The position numbers were made by a program, and so were the translations under genes. Under the pieces are notes generated by a model. That model was not told where the DNA came from and made no database searches. It saw nothing but the letters and a program-made list of their open reading frames with translations. Shown here one piece after another: positions 24,803-32,854 of a stretch of 33,074 nucleotides of DNA (its first letter is position 1; every line of letters begins with the position of its first letter). Source of the stretch: Rhodospirillales bacterium (lineage in GTDB: Bacteria; Pseudomonadota; Alphaproteobacteria; Kiloniellales; JAKSDN01); NCBI GenBank assembly GCA_029859805.1, contig JAOUCL010000016.1, forward strand, positions 1-33,074, written 5' to 3'.

Positions 24803-25360
24803 CTAGTCGGCCATCATATGCTTGAGGCCGCGGCGCAGGTAGTCGTAGCCGGTGATGAACGTGAGCAGCGCGGCGATCCACAAGCCGACCTCGCCGATCG
24901 TCTGGACCGGCAGGACGGCGGGTCCGGTATCGCCGACGATGAGAAAGCCGAGGGCGAACATCTGGATAACGGTCTTCCACTTGGCCAGGCTGCTGACCGG
25001 CATGGGAACGCGGATCTCCGCCAGGTATTCGCGCAGGCCCGAGACCAGGATCTCGCGGCACAGGATGACCAGCGCCGGCAGGATCACAACGCCCTGGATG
25101 CTGTCCATGCCGACAAGCATGAGGATCACCGCGGCGACCAGCAGCTTGTCCGCGATCGGATCGAGGAACCGGCCCAGGGGCGAGACCTCGTTGAGGTGCC
25201 TGGCGAGGTAGCCGTCGAAGTAGTCCGTGATGGCGGCCAATCCGAAGAGGCCGCAGGCCAGCCAGCGGGGATAGGCGCCGTCGAGATAGAACAACGGCAC
25301 CAGAATCGGAATGATGACGATGCGAAGAAGCGTCAGCAGGTTCGGCAGGCTGGTCAGCAT
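24803..25360 (-). CDS. pgsA: CDP-diacylglycerol-glycerol-3-phosphate 3-phosphatidyltransferase
   Basis: A 185-residue integral membrane CDP-alcohol phosphatidyltransferase. It makes phosphatidylglycerol phosphate, the committed step to phosphatidylglycerol and cardiolipin. The catalytic signature D-x2-D-G-x2-A-R...G-x3-D-x3-D is present (DYFDGYLAR, GRFLDPIAD, about residues 42-68), and several hydrophobic spans follow. It starts at the ATG at 25360, preceded by AAGGGG. Three copies of an 8-mer lie just upstream. Neighbour order uvrC-pgsA is common in alphaproteobacteria. Confidence 0.95.
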   Translation of the reverse strand: MLTSLPNLLTLLRIVIIPILVPLFYLDGAYPRWLACGLFGLAAITDYFDGYLARHLNEVSPLGRFLDPIADKLLVAAVILMLVGMDSIQGVVILPALVILCREILVSGLREYLAEIRVPMPVSSLAKWKTVIQMFALGFLIVGDTGPAVLPVQTIGEVGLWIAALLTFITGYDYLRRGLKHMMAD

Positions 25361-25481
25361 GGCCCCTTGTATCCGATGTCTCTATGTAACCGAATGTATC
25401 CGACGGGTCTTCGCGCAACAACGGGACCCTTGTATCACACGCATGGCCGAGGGTTAGCTAATTTCGGTTATGCCGGCCGCG
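25361..25481. promoter_or_regulatory. pgsA leader with three direct repeats
   Basis: On the plus strand TGTATCCG occurs at 25368-25375 and 25395-25402, and TGTAACCG at 25385-25392; on the coding strand these are CGGATACA or CGGTTACA. A possible minus-strand promoter is TTGTTG with 17 nt to TACATT, whose -10 overlaps the repeat at 25395. The repeats could be operator sites, or part of a structured leader. Confidence 0.35.
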
Positions 25482-27479
25482 TTACGCGGCGCCGTGGAAG
25501 TGGTCGTAGATCCGGCGCGCGACCGCCTTGCTGATGCCCTCGACCGCTTCCAGGTCGGCCAGGCCGGCGCGGCCGACGGTCTGGGCCGAGCCGAAGTGAT
25601 GCAGCAGCGCCTTCTTGCGCTTGGCCCCGATGCCGGCGATATCGTCCAGGGCCGAGCGCAGGCGGGCCTTGCTCCGCCCGCTGCGGTGCGTGCCGATGGC
25701 GAACCTGTGCGCCTCGTCGCGCAGGCGCTGCAGGAAGTAGAGCACCGGATCGCGCGGCGGGAGCAGCAGCGGGTCGCGCCCCGGCAGGAAGATGCGCTCG
25801 CGCCCGGCGTCGCGCTCCGGCCCCTTGGCGATGGCGCCGACGGCCAAGTCCTCCAGGCCGAGGTCGGCCAGCACCTCGCGGGCGACGTTCAGCTGGCCGC
25901 GGCCGCCGTCGAGCAGCACCAAGTCGGGCCAGTGCTCGGTCTCGCGCTCCGGATCCTCCTTGAGGGCCCGCGAAAAGCGGCGCAGCAGAACCTCGTGCAT
26001 CATGGCAGTGTCGTCGCCCGGCGCGAAGCCCTCGCCGGGCACCGGCCGCCGGGCCCCGGGCTTTCGAGCGCCCTTGATGCGGAACTTGCGGTAGGCGGCC
26101 TTCACGAAGCCGTCCGGCCCGGCGACGATCATGGCGCCGTAGGCGTTTTCGCCCTGGATGTGGCTGTTGTCATAGACCTCGATGCGCCGCGGCGTGGCCT
26201 CGAGGCCGAGGCGCAGGGCGAGCTCCTCGAGCAGCCGGCGCTGGGTGCTGCTCTCGGCGAGGCGTCGGGCGAGCGCTTCGCGGGCGTTGGCGAGCGCGCC
26301 TTCGATCAGCTTGCGTTTGCCGCCGCGCTTGGGCTGCAGCAGGGTCACCTTGTACCCGGCGCGCTGGCCCAGCGCCTCGGCGAGCAGGGCCCCTTCCTCG
26401 AGGCCGTGGCTGAGCAGTACCAGACGCGGCGTCGGCTTGTCGTCGTAGAACTGGGCGACGAAGGCGGACAGCACGGTGGCCGCGTCCAGGTTCCTGTCGT
26501 GCGAGGGAAAGTAGGCGCGGTTGCCGTAGTTGCGGCCGGCCCGATAGAAGAACACCTGGATGCAGGTCTGGCCGGCGTCCTGGTGGGCGGCGATCGCGTC
26601 GGCGTCGTCGATGCCCTCGACATTGATGTCCTGGTGCGACTGGATGTGGGCCAGCGCGCGGATGCGGTCGCGGTAGACCGCCGCGGTCTCGAAGTCGAGC
26701 CGGTCCGAGGACTCCTGCATCGCGCCGCCGAGCCTCTGCTGGACCGCCTTGGAGTGGCCGCTCAGGAAGTCCCTGGCCTGCTCGACCAGCGCGCCGTAGT
26801 CGGCCCGCGCTATGCGCCCGACGCAGGGCGCCGAGCAACGCTTGATCTGGTACATCAGGCAGGGTCGCGTGCGGCTGGCGAAGACCGCGTCCGAACAGGA
26901 ACGCAGCAGGAACGCCTTCTCCAGCGCGGTGATGGTCCGGTTGACCGCGCCGGCCGAGGCGAAGGGGCCGAAGTAGTCGCCCTCGCGGCTGTGCTGGCCA
27001 CGGTGCTTGGTGATCTGCGGGTGGTCGTGGCCGCCGGCGATCAGGATGTAGGGAAACGATTTGTCGTCGCGCAGCAGCACGTTGTAGCGCGGCATAAGCC
27101 GCTTGATCAGGTTGCTCTCGAGCAGCAGGGCCTCGGTCTCAGTGTGGGTCGTGACCACCTCGAGGCGGGCGGTTTCGGCCACCATGCGCTGCAGGCGCCG
27201 GGGCAGCTTGGCGAGTTGGACGTAGCTGGCGACCCGCTTGCGCAGGTTCTGCGCCTTGCCGACGTAGAGCGCGTCGCCCCGCCGGTTGAGCATCCGGTAG
27301 ACCCCCGGCGCGGCCGGTAACGTCTTCAGGGCATCGCCGATTGCGGCCAGACCGCGGGCCAGCGAGGCCGAAGCCGCTTCGCGCGGGCCGGGCGGCGGCT
27401 CCGCCTCCGGCGCCATGGCCGAACGCTTGCCGCCCGCCGAGGGATCTTCTGTCCGGCGGCGTCCTCGTGTTCTCACCAT
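25482..27479 (-). CDS. uvrC: UvrABC system excinuclease subunit C
   Basis: A 665-residue UvrC, which cuts DNA on both sides of a lesion in nucleotide excision repair. In order: a GIY-YIG nuclease (about 55-135, [27 protein letters not shown]), a cysteine-containing segment ([17 protein letters not shown]), a UVR helix for UvrB contact, the RNase H-like nuclease with [16 protein letters not shown] and [11 protein letters not shown], and helix-hairpin-helix motifs at the end ([31 protein letters not shown]). The ATG at 27479 has no clear ribosome binding site; Met22 is an alternative, since the first about 40 residues are low-complexity. No alphaproteobacterial LexA box was seen upstream. Confidence 0.96.
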   Translation of the reverse strand: MVRTRGRRRTEDPSAGGKRSAMAPEAEPPPGPREAASASLARGLAAIGDALKTLPAAPGVYRMLNRRGDALYVGKAQNLRKRVASYVQLAKLPRRLQRMVAETARLEVVTTHTETEALLLESNLIKRLMPRYNVLLRDDKSFPYILIAGGHDHPQITKHRGQHSREGDYFGPFASAGAVNRTITALEKAFLLRSCSDAVFASRTRPCLMYQIKRCSAPCVGRIARADYGALVEQARDFLSGHSKAVQQRLGGAMQESSDRLDFETAAVYRDRIRALAHIQSHQDINVEGIDDADAIAAHQDAGQTCIQVFFYRAGRNYGNRAYFPSHDRNLDAATVLSAFVAQFYDDKPTPRLVLLSHGLEEGALLAEALGQRAGYKVTLLQPKRGGKRKLIEGALANAREALARRLAESSTQRRLLEELALRLGLEATPRRIEVYDNSHIQGENAYGAMIVAGPDGFVKAAYRKFRIKGARKPGARRPVPGEGFAPGDDTAMMHEVLLRRFSRALKEDPERETEHWPDLVLLDGGRGQLNVAREVLADLGLEDLAVGAIAKGPERDAGRERIFLPGRDPLLLPPRDPVLYFLQRLRDEAHRFAIGTHRSGRSKARLRSALDDIAGIGAKRKKALLHHFGSAQTVGRAGLADLEAVEGISKAVARRIYDHFHGAA

Positions 27480-27863
27480 GGAGGCAATCTCGCCATCTGG
27501 GCGCCGCTGGTCAATCTTCGCAGCGGGGCTGTGTCAAAAAACGGACATGATCTGTCCACGGTTTCTGTGGGTAACATTGTGTATATCCCACGGTCGAGGG
27601 TCCGTCTCCCTAGCAGAATCAAGGTTTTCTTAATCTTGCCCATTTTTTAGGCACTTATTATAACCATTTGAAATAACAAAAGAATTTTATAGTCAATAGC
27701 CAAACCGCTTGCGTTAACGATATTTCCAGCTTGACTCCCGTGACCGAATTCGGCCCGGCGTGTCGCTGTGTACAACTTTCTCGCGTCGGTTCCTAGAAAC
27801 GCCGCAATGGCAAGGTTTTAGGTCCCGTTCGTGCCGGTCGGCATGAAGCCGAGGGCGCGCACG
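27480..27863. other. AT-rich intergenic region between folB and uvrC
   Basis: There is no gene in these 384 bases. The centre (about 27610-27730) is strongly AT-rich against the surrounding sequence. On the minus strand it contains a consensus TATAAT (27662-27657), probably the uvrC promoter, with an unclear -35. A TTGACT further upstream is too far away to pair with it. The leader to uvrC would be about 170 nt and holds a short GTGGG/CCCAC inverted repeat near 27570-27598. Confidence 0.45.
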
Positions 27864-28283
27864 CTACGGCTCTCTGAGATACTCCACCGCGACGCCGACG
27901 CCGCCGACGTCGGAATAGCGGTCGAGCTTCTCGATCCGAACCTTTACCGCGCGGACCCGCGCATCGAAGAAACAGGCCCGGGCGATCTCTCCGGCCAGGG
28001 TCTCGAGCAGCCGGGCGGTGGTGCCGGTGCAGGCTTCGCGCACCTTGCCGACCAGCTGGCCGTAGTTGACCACCTCGGCGATCTTGTCCTCCTCCGGGGC
28101 ACTGGGCTCGACCTCGACCTCCAGCGTGACCCGGATCCGCTGCGGCCGGGCGCGTTCGTCCGCGGACACGCCGATACTGGACTGCACCGTCAGGTCGCGC
28201 AGGACGATGCTCTGCGCCGCAGGCACGAGGCCGCCGCCGCCCGGCGGGGCGTTCTTCGGTTTCCGGGGCGCTGGCCCGGTCAT
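27864..28283 (-). CDS. folB: Dihydroneopterin aldolase family protein
   Basis: A 139-residue FolB-type protein. FolB cleaves or epimerises 7,8-dihydroneopterin in folate synthesis. The segments IVLRDLTVQSSIGVSADERARPQRIRVTLEVEV, VVNYGQLVGKVRE, LLETLAGEIARACF and the catalytic-lysine block VKVRIEKLDR are all present. The first about 20 residues are a Pro/Gly-rich extension. It follows the pteridine-reductase-like SDR by 43 nt, so the two pterin enzymes are likely co-transcribed. Confidence 0.93.
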   Translation of the reverse strand: MTGPAPRKPKNAPPGGGGLVPAAQSIVLRDLTVQSSIGVSADERARPQRIRVTLEVEVEPSAPEEDKIAEVVNYGQLVGKVREACTGTTARLLETLAGEIARACFFDARVRAVKVRIEKLDRYSDVGGVGVAVEYLREP

Positions 28284-28326
28284 GGAGCGCCCGCGCCGCG
28301 GTGGTCCGGTCGACTGCGCATGACGG

Positions 28327-29124
28327 TCACTCCTCGGGTGCGGAACTCTGGCCGCCTTGGGCCCAGCCGAGGTGCTGGCCGCCGTCCAGGGCGATCATCT
28401 GTCCGGTCATGGATCTGGCTGCGAGCAGGAAGCGCACGCCGTCGGCGACCTCCTCGGGCGTCGGCCCGCGGCCGAGCGGGACGGCGGCGCACTGCGCCTC
28501 GAACTGGGCCCGGCTCTGGCGTTCGCTCGGCAGGGTCGGCCCGGGGCCGATCGCATTGACCCGGATGCGCGGCGCCAGAGCCAGCGCCAGGGTGCGGGTC
28601 AGCGTCCAGAGCGCGGACTTCGATACGGTGTAGCTGAGGAAATGGGGAGTCAGGTTCCAGACCCGCTGGTCCAGCAGGTTGACCACGGCGCCGCCCTGCG
28701 GCTCGGGCAGGGCCCGCGCGAAAGCCTGGGTCAGCACCAGGGGCGCGCGCAGGTTGGCCTCGATGTGCCAGTCCCAGGTCTCGCGGCTGGCGGACCCGAC
28801 ATGGTCGTGGCCGAAAACCGCGGCGTTGTTGACCAGGCAGCCCAGCGGTCCCAGCGCCTCGACAGCGCGGGGCACCAGCCGGGCGCTGTCGCTCTCGCGC
28901 GCCAAGTCGGCCTGGAGCGCCACGGCGCGCCCGCCGGCCGCCTCGATCTCGCGGGCGAGCGCCTGGGTCTCCCCGGCGGAGCGGTTGAAGTGCAGGGCGA
29001 TGGCCCAGCCGTCGCGCGCCAGGGCGCCCGCGATCGCCCGGCCGATCCGCCGGCCCGCGCCGGTCACCAGCGCGGCCCGCGGATAGGCCTCCGGGTGGGC
29101 GCCTTTGGGTCCGGTTCCGGTCAT
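28327..29124 (-). CDS. SDR-family pteridine reductase-like enzyme (FolM/PTR1 type)
   Basis: A 265-residue Rossmann-fold SDR. The cofactor loop TGAGRRIGR (about 21-29) has the TGxxxRIG form of NADPH-using pteridine reductases; NNAAVFG is the second nucleotide block. The catalytic Tyr165 and Lys169 (SYTVSK) are present, but the usual catalytic Ser at Tyr minus 13 is Asp152, as in PTR1 (Asp-Tyr-Lys). It should reduce a dihydropterin or dihydrofolate. Neighbouring folB supports this. I took the ATG at 29124; the 50 residues before it in frame are not SDR-like and overlap the divergent gene's promoter region. Ribosome binding site is not evident. Confidence 0.9.
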   Translation of the reverse strand: MTGTGPKGAHPEAYPRAALVTGAGRRIGRAIAGALARDGWAIALHFNRSAGETQALAREIEAAGGRAVALQADLARESDSARLVPRAVEALGPLGCLVNNAAVFGHDHVGSASRETWDWHIEANLRAPLVLTQAFARALPEPQGGAVVNLLDQRVWNLTPHFLSYTVSKSALWTLTRTLALALAPRIRVNAIGPGPTLPSERQSRAQFEAQCAAVPLGRGPTPEEVADGVRFLLAARSMTGQMIALDGGQHLGWAQGGQSSAPEE

Positions 29125-29257
29125 GGCCCGCAGGATGCAGAAGCCCGGCCTCCGGCACAAGGGGCAGAACGGAGCCCGCGCGGGCGGCGGGATCGACCGG
29201 GGCCGGCTTTTGTGGAAAGATCCGGTCCCTTCGCCGCGGCGCCGCCGAGGAGACGAA

Positions 29258-30304
29258 ATGCCGATCCCACGCATCGATCTTTACAGCGACACCCAGACCC
29301 GGCCGTCGCCCGCGATGCGCCGGGCGATCGCCGCGGCCGAGGTCGGCGACGAGCAGCGCGGTGAGGATCCGACGGTCAACCGCCTGCAGGAGATGGTTGC
29401 CGAGCTGCTGGGCAAGGAGCGCGCGCTTTTCCTGCCGTCCGGAACCATGTGCAACGAGATCGCCTACCGGGTCTGGGGCCGTCCCGGCGAGGAGATCATT
29501 CTCGACCGGACGGCGCACGCGCTGCACTACGAGACCGGCGCGCCGGCCGCGTTGTCGGGCCTCATGACGCGGCCGCTGGAGGGCCTGCGCGGCGTGTTCG
29601 ACGCCGAGATGGTTGAGGCCGCGGTGCGGCCGCGGGACAGCCGGCACGCACCCCGCTCCGCCTTGGTCTCGATCGAGCAGACCAGCAATCTGGGTGGCGG
29701 CCGGGTCTGGCCCGTGACGCGGATCGAAGAGGTGGCTGAAGCGGCACGGCGTCACGGCCTGCCGGTCCATATGGACGGCGCCCGCCTGCTGAACGCCGTG
29801 GTGGCGAGCGGTGTTCCGGCGCGTGATCACGCGGCGTCCTGCGACAGCGTCTGGATCGACCTCTCCAAGGGGCTCGGCTGTCCGGTCGGGGCCGTGCTGG
29901 CCGGCGGCTCGGACTTCGTCGAGGAGGCCTTTCGCTGCAAGCACCTGTTCGGCGGCGCCATGCGCCAGGCGGGGATCATCGCCGCGGCCGGCGTCTATGC
30001 GCTGGACAATAACGTCGAACGGCTGGCCGAGGACCATGCCCATGCCAGGCAGCTCGGCGAGGGGCTGGCGGAGATTTCCGGCCTTCGGATTGACCCGGCG
30101 GAGATCGAGACCAACATGGTCTACTTCGAGGTCGACCCGGCGCGCATGACGGCGCCGGATTTCTCCGCGAGGCTGCTGGCGCAGCATGGAGTTAGAATCG
30201 GTGCCGTCGGCCCGCGGCAGATGCGCGCCGTCACCCACTTGGACGTGGCCGCCCCGGACATCCCCGCGGCGCTCCGCGCCATGGCGGCCGTTCTGGCGGC
30301 GTAA
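29258..30304 (+). CDS. ltaE: Low-specificity L-threonine aldolase
   Basis: A 348-residue fold-type I PLP enzyme. It cleaves L-threonine or allo-threonine to glycine and acetaldehyde. The start IDLYSDTQTRPSPAMRRA and GDEQRGEDPTVNRLQE match the family, as do LPSGTMCNEIA, HMDGARLLNA and the PLP lysine Lys204 (DLSKGLGCPVGAVL). The C-terminal part ends TNMVYFEVD and VTHLDV. The ATG at 29258 has AGGAG 5 nt upstream, and the longer frame from 29105 is discarded. It is divergent from the pteridine-reductase-like gene over a 133-nt gap and seems monocistronic. Confidence 0.94.
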   Translation: MPIPRIDLYSDTQTRPSPAMRRAIAAAEVGDEQRGEDPTVNRLQEMVAELLGKERALFLPSGTMCNEIAYRVWGRPGEEIILDRTAHALHYETGAPAALSGLMTRPLEGLRGVFDAEMVEAAVRPRDSRHAPRSALVSIEQTSNLGGGRVWPVTRIEEVAEAARRHGLPVHMDGARLLNAVVASGVPARDHAASCDSVWIDLSKGLGCPVGAVLAGGSDFVEEAFRCKHLFGGAMRQAGIIAAAGVYALDNNVERLAEDHAHARQLGEGLAEISGLRIDPAEIETNMVYFEVDPARMTAPDFSARLLAQHGVRIGAVGPRQMRAVTHLDVAAPDIPAALRAMAAVLAA

Positions 30305-30352
30305 CACCAAAGGTCACTGATAATTCCGAGGGGCGTGTCGGACTGCGCCCCT

Positions 30353-30655
30353 TCAAACCGGATCGGCTTCTGCCGGGCAGTTGAATTCGGATCGCTCGAC
30401 CATCCGCGAGACCATCCGATCGAGGCGCTTGCCTTCGGCGATCACCGCTTCGAGAAACCGGGCGCGTTCCACCTCCGGCATGTCTGGATAGTCGCGCAGG
30501 ATCTCGGAGCTGGCGAGGATCGACGTGAGCGCGGACTGCAGTTCGAGAACAGCGTCCGGAACCGGGGGATCGGCCGCCGCTCCGCCCGGGGTCCGTCCGG
30601 CCTCGGTCTTGCCCTGGGAAGGCCGGTCGTAGCTTCCGTCGACGCTAATCGGCAT
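30353..30655 (-). CDS. Small protein resembling a histidine-kinase dimerisation domain without its histidine
   Basis: A 100-residue protein. The ATG at 30655 has a strong GGAGG 6 nt upstream; a longer frame to 30727 lacks support. After a polar, Pro/Gly-rich N-tail (about 1-35), the rest reads like a HisKA helical hairpin: LELQSALTSILASSEILRDY and ERARFLEAVIAEGKRLDRMV. It aligns with the kinase consensus HELRTPLTSI..SEIL....RFL..I..E..RL, but Leu replaces the phospho-His and Ala the Pro. No ATPase domain follows and none is encoded nearby. It might dimerise with kinases as a decoy or adaptor, or only resemble one. It converges with ltaE, 48 nt away. A dyad and a TATACT hexamer lie upstream. 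Confidence 0.75.
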   Translation of the reverse strand: MPISVDGSYDRPSQGKTEAGRTPGGAAADPPVPDAVLELQSALTSILASSEILRDYPDMPEVERARFLEAVIAEGKRLDRMVSRMVERSEFNCPAEADPV

Positions 30656-30744
30656 GGTAAACCTCCGTCGGTACGCACGTCTCCCTTCCCCCTCGAGCCG
30701 CAGCGCGCGCCCTGGTGAGGCACCCAACGGTCTTCTAAAAACCT

Positions 30745-30750
30745 AGTATA
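30745..30750 (-). promoter_or_regulatory. -10-like TATACT upstream of the histidine-less protein
   Basis: On the minus strand TATACT is 90 nt upstream of the start codon. There is no good -35 hexamer at 17 nt. The dyad at 30774-30788 would be centred about 43 nt upstream of the transcription start, a usual position for an activator site. Confidence 0.4.
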
Positions 30751-30773
30751 TCCGGTGCAGGAATCAAGGATTG

Positions 30774-30788
30774 TTGTGCGATGCACAA
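30774..30788. promoter_or_regulatory. Perfect dyad TTGTGC-GAT-GCACAA
   Basis: The 6-nt arms are exact reverse complements with a 3-nt centre. Its TTGTGC-N3-GCA plan is shared with the two boxes of the phasin promoter, so the same regulator may bind. It lies in the AT-rich region upstream of the minus-strand histidine-less protein. Confidence 0.6.
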
Positions 30789-30940
30789 AGATAGAGCGAC
30801 AGGATTGCAGCAAGGTGTTACCAGCAATGCGATATCACATTCATCAAAATATTACAAATACTTACACAACAGAAAGCAGAGACGCCAGAGATCGCCCGAG
30901 CACATCTACCTTGGAGAAGATCCGATGAAGAGGCTTGCGA

Positions 30941-30956
30941 TTGTGCATTGCAATAT
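30941..30956 (+). promoter_or_regulatory. Operator-like box TTGTGCATTGCAATAT
   Basis: It matches phasin box 2 (5051-5066) at 14 of 16 positions. Overlapping its right part is the 10-bp palindrome gcaatattgc (30950-30959). No clear promoter is next to it, so its target is not known. Confidence 0.45.
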
Positions 30957-31041
30957 TGCCTCGTCTTGCACGTTCCAGTGGGAATGTGACTCAGCTAGAG
31001 CTTCGCGACGACGGCCTACGACTACCCCTGTCCCTTGCCGG

Positions 31042-32010
31042 TCAGGCGCCGGGAATATGACCGTTCTTGAACAGCAGGCCGATGTATAGCGCGTAGGCGA
31101 CGAGGAAGGCCGCGGCCTCGCCGCGGCCGATGCGCCAGCCGGTCACCATGGCGGCGAAGGCGACCACCGTGACCCCGGCCATGAACCAGACGTCGAAGTC
31201 GAGCAGTTCGGGGGTGACCGTGAACGGCGTGGTCAGCGCCAGGGCGGGAATGATCGCCATAATGTTGAAGAGATTGGAGCCCAGGACGTTGCCCAGCGCG
31301 ACCTCGGGGTGGCGCCGGAAGCTGGCGACCACCGCGGTGGCCAATTCGGGCAGCGAGGTGCCGACGGCGACCAGGGTCAAACCGATGACCGCCTCCGACA
31401 CGCCCGCGGCGCGCGCCAGATCGACCGCGCCGTCGACCAGCAGCTTCGAGCCGACGACGAGCACGCCGACGCCGCCGACGACGAAGAGCAGCGACACCGG
31501 CATCGAGGCGCAGAGCCGAATGCCCTCGGGCGCCGGCGCGGCTTCGGCCTTGTTGTTCAGCTTGCGGTCGCGCCGGTAGCTGTAGGCGAGGTAGGCGATG
31601 AGCAGGGCCAACATCAGGGTGGCGTCGACCCGGTCGAGGGTGCCGCTCACCGCGAAAACGATGAAAAGCGCGGTGCTGGCGATCATCGCCAGGCCGTCGC
31701 GCAGTACGTTGTGCGGTCGGGTCTCCATCGGATAGAGCAGCGCCGCGACCCCCAGGATCAGCAGGATATTGGCGATGTTGGAGCCGATCACGTTGCCGAC
31801 GCCGATGTCCGGCGCCCCGCGCAGGCCGCTGGCCACCGCGACCACCATCTCCGGCATCGAGGTGGCGGCCGCCACCACGGTCATGCCGATCAGCAGGGAC
31901 GACAGGCCCAGACAGCGCGCCAGGGAGACGGCGCCGCGCAAGAGGATTTCTCCGCCGAACAGCAGCAGCAGCAGGCCGCCGACCACCATGCAAAGGGCCA
32001 GGAAGGTCAC
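31042..32010 (-). CDS. yrbG: Calcium/sodium antiporter (CaCA family, YrbG-like)
   Basis: About 322 residues with ten or so hydrophobic spans. The two inverted alpha-repeats that form the ion path are plain: LLIGMTVVAAATSMPEMVVA with GNVIGSNIANILLILG, and AVIGLTLVAVGTSLPELATA with GNVLGSNLFNIMAII, each with the acidic residue in S-M/L-PE. A loop of about 30 residues rich in charged residues (YRRDRKLNNKAEAAP) divides the halves. I take the GTG at 32010; an upstream in-frame extension to 32235 is low-complexity and not membrane-like, and the ATG at 31989 would cut the first helix. The ion pair (Na/Ca or H/Ca) is inferred from the family. Confidence 0.92.
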   Translation of the reverse strand: MTFLALCMVVGGLLLLLFGGEILLRGAVSLARCLGLSSLLIGMTVVAAATSMPEMVVAVASGLRGAPDIGVGNVIGSNIANILLILGVAALLYPMETRPHNVLRDGLAMIASTALFIVFAVSGTLDRVDATLMLALLIAYLAYSYRRDRKLNNKAEAAPAPEGIRLCASMPVSLLFVVGGVGVLVVGSKLLVDGAVDLARAAGVSEAVIGLTLVAVGTSLPELATAVVASFRRHPEVALGNVLGSNLFNIMAIIPALALTTPFTVTPELLDFDVWFMAGVTVVAFAAMVTGWRIGRGEAAAFLVAYALYIGLLFKNGHIPGA

Positions 32011-32335
32011 GCCGGATGTCTTTCCACCGGGACGTTCGTCCCGGGCGGGGGCACCCCTGACGCGCGTCGCGGCGGTGCGCGTAGGCCCTCCACGGGCATG
32101 CGGCAGCCCGGCGCTGGTTTCTGGTTTCCGTCTTGCTTCACGCCGGCTTGTCCCGCTGCCGTCAACTTCGCTCTGTCCGGCCCCGGACGCCCCGGATTCC
32201 GTGCCGGTTCGCGGCCGCGCAAGGGCGTCCGCCACTCGGCACTAGATGCGGCCTCGGCGCCGCTACTTCAATGGGTCCGGCCGATTTTGCGGCAGAGTCC
32301 CGCCGTGAGTATTCCGGCCGGGCCGGGCCTGGGGC
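32011..32335. other. Intergenic region between msrB and the exchanger
   Basis: I see no supported gene in these 325 bases. A 7-bp hairpin (32027-32033 with 32038-32044, loop gttc) lies 17 nt upstream of the exchanger GTG start on its coding strand, and could affect translation. No promoter hexamers or T-run terminator were recognised. Confidence 0.4.
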
Positions 32336-32743
32336 TCATGTGTCGCTCTTGTCGGGCCGGAGCTTGAGCGCGGCGGAGTTCATGCAGTACCGCTGGCCGG
32401 TGGGCTCGGGCCCGTCGTCGAAGACGTGCCCCAGGTGCGCGTCGCAGCGCGCGCAGAGCACCTCGGTGCGCTCCATCGACAGGCTGCGGTCGGTCTCGGT
32501 TTCGACCGCCTCGGGGCCGATCGGCTGCCAGAACGACGGCCAGCCGCTGCGCGAATCGTACTTGGCCGCCGAGCTGAACAGCGGCGTGCCGCAGCATACG
32601 CAGGCATAGGTCCCCGGGGTCTTGCAGGCGTTGTACGCGCCGGTGAAGGCCCTCTCGGTGCCCGCCTGGCGCGTCACGTGGTATTGCTCCGGGGTGAGCA
32701 GCCGGCGCCATTCGGCATCGGTCTTGCTGATCTTGTCGGTCAT
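32336..32743 (-). CDS. msrB: Peptide-methionine (R)-S-oxide reductase
   Basis: A 135-residue MsrB. It reduces the R-form of methionine sulfoxide in proteins. Two CxxC pairs for zinc are present (Cys48/Cys51 and Cys97/Cys100), with SGWPSFWQP and [24 protein letters not shown] around the catalytic Cys120. Family length is normal. It begins 111 nt after the partial gene at the window edge. It is not fused to msrA, and no msrA is in the window. Confidence 0.97.
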   Translation of the reverse strand: MTDKISKTDAEWRRLLTPEQYHVTRQAGTERAFTGAYNACKTPGTYACVCCGTPLFSSAAKYDSRSGWPSFWQPIGPEAVETETDRSLSMERTEVLCARCDAHLGHVFDDGPEPTGQRYCMNSAALKLRPDKSDT

Positions 32744-32854
32744 GATGTGGTGCTCCGCTCCCCCAAGGCTTCCTCGAACACGCTACGGCGTGACGATACT
32801 AGCCCGGATCGGGACGGGGAGACAAAGCCGCAAGAAAGAGATCGGCGGGTCGGC

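Larger units (their letters stand above)
30728..31041. other. AT-rich intergenic region with two operator-like boxes
   Basis: About 310 bases without a well-supported gene. The composition is AT-rich at about 30790-30890 (for example atcaaaatattacaaatac). It contains the dyad at 30774-30788 and the box at 30941-30956. One small frame starts at 30925 with GGAGA upstream (54 residues, to 31089), but it runs antisense into the exchanger gene and has no protein-like features. A small RNA is possible but unsupported. Confidence 0.4.

Noticed and set aside
23642-25534. 630-residue plus-strand frame spanning the hybrid kinase end, mobB and pgsA
   Set aside because: It crosses three genes with intact family motifs in other frames and has low-complexity content.
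25470-27320. 616-residue open frame on the plus strand opposite uvrC
   Set aside because: It mirrors uvrC, has a composition typical of an antisense frame, and shows no domain.
27480-27863. SOS (LexA) box for uvrC
   Set aside because: I saw no GTTC-N7-GTTC or GAAC-N7-GAAC type site in the region upstream of uvrC.
30925-31089. 54-residue frame with a GGAGA site in the AT-rich region
   Set aside because: It runs antisense into the exchanger gene, with an Arg/Thr/Pro-rich end that looks like a non-coding frame.
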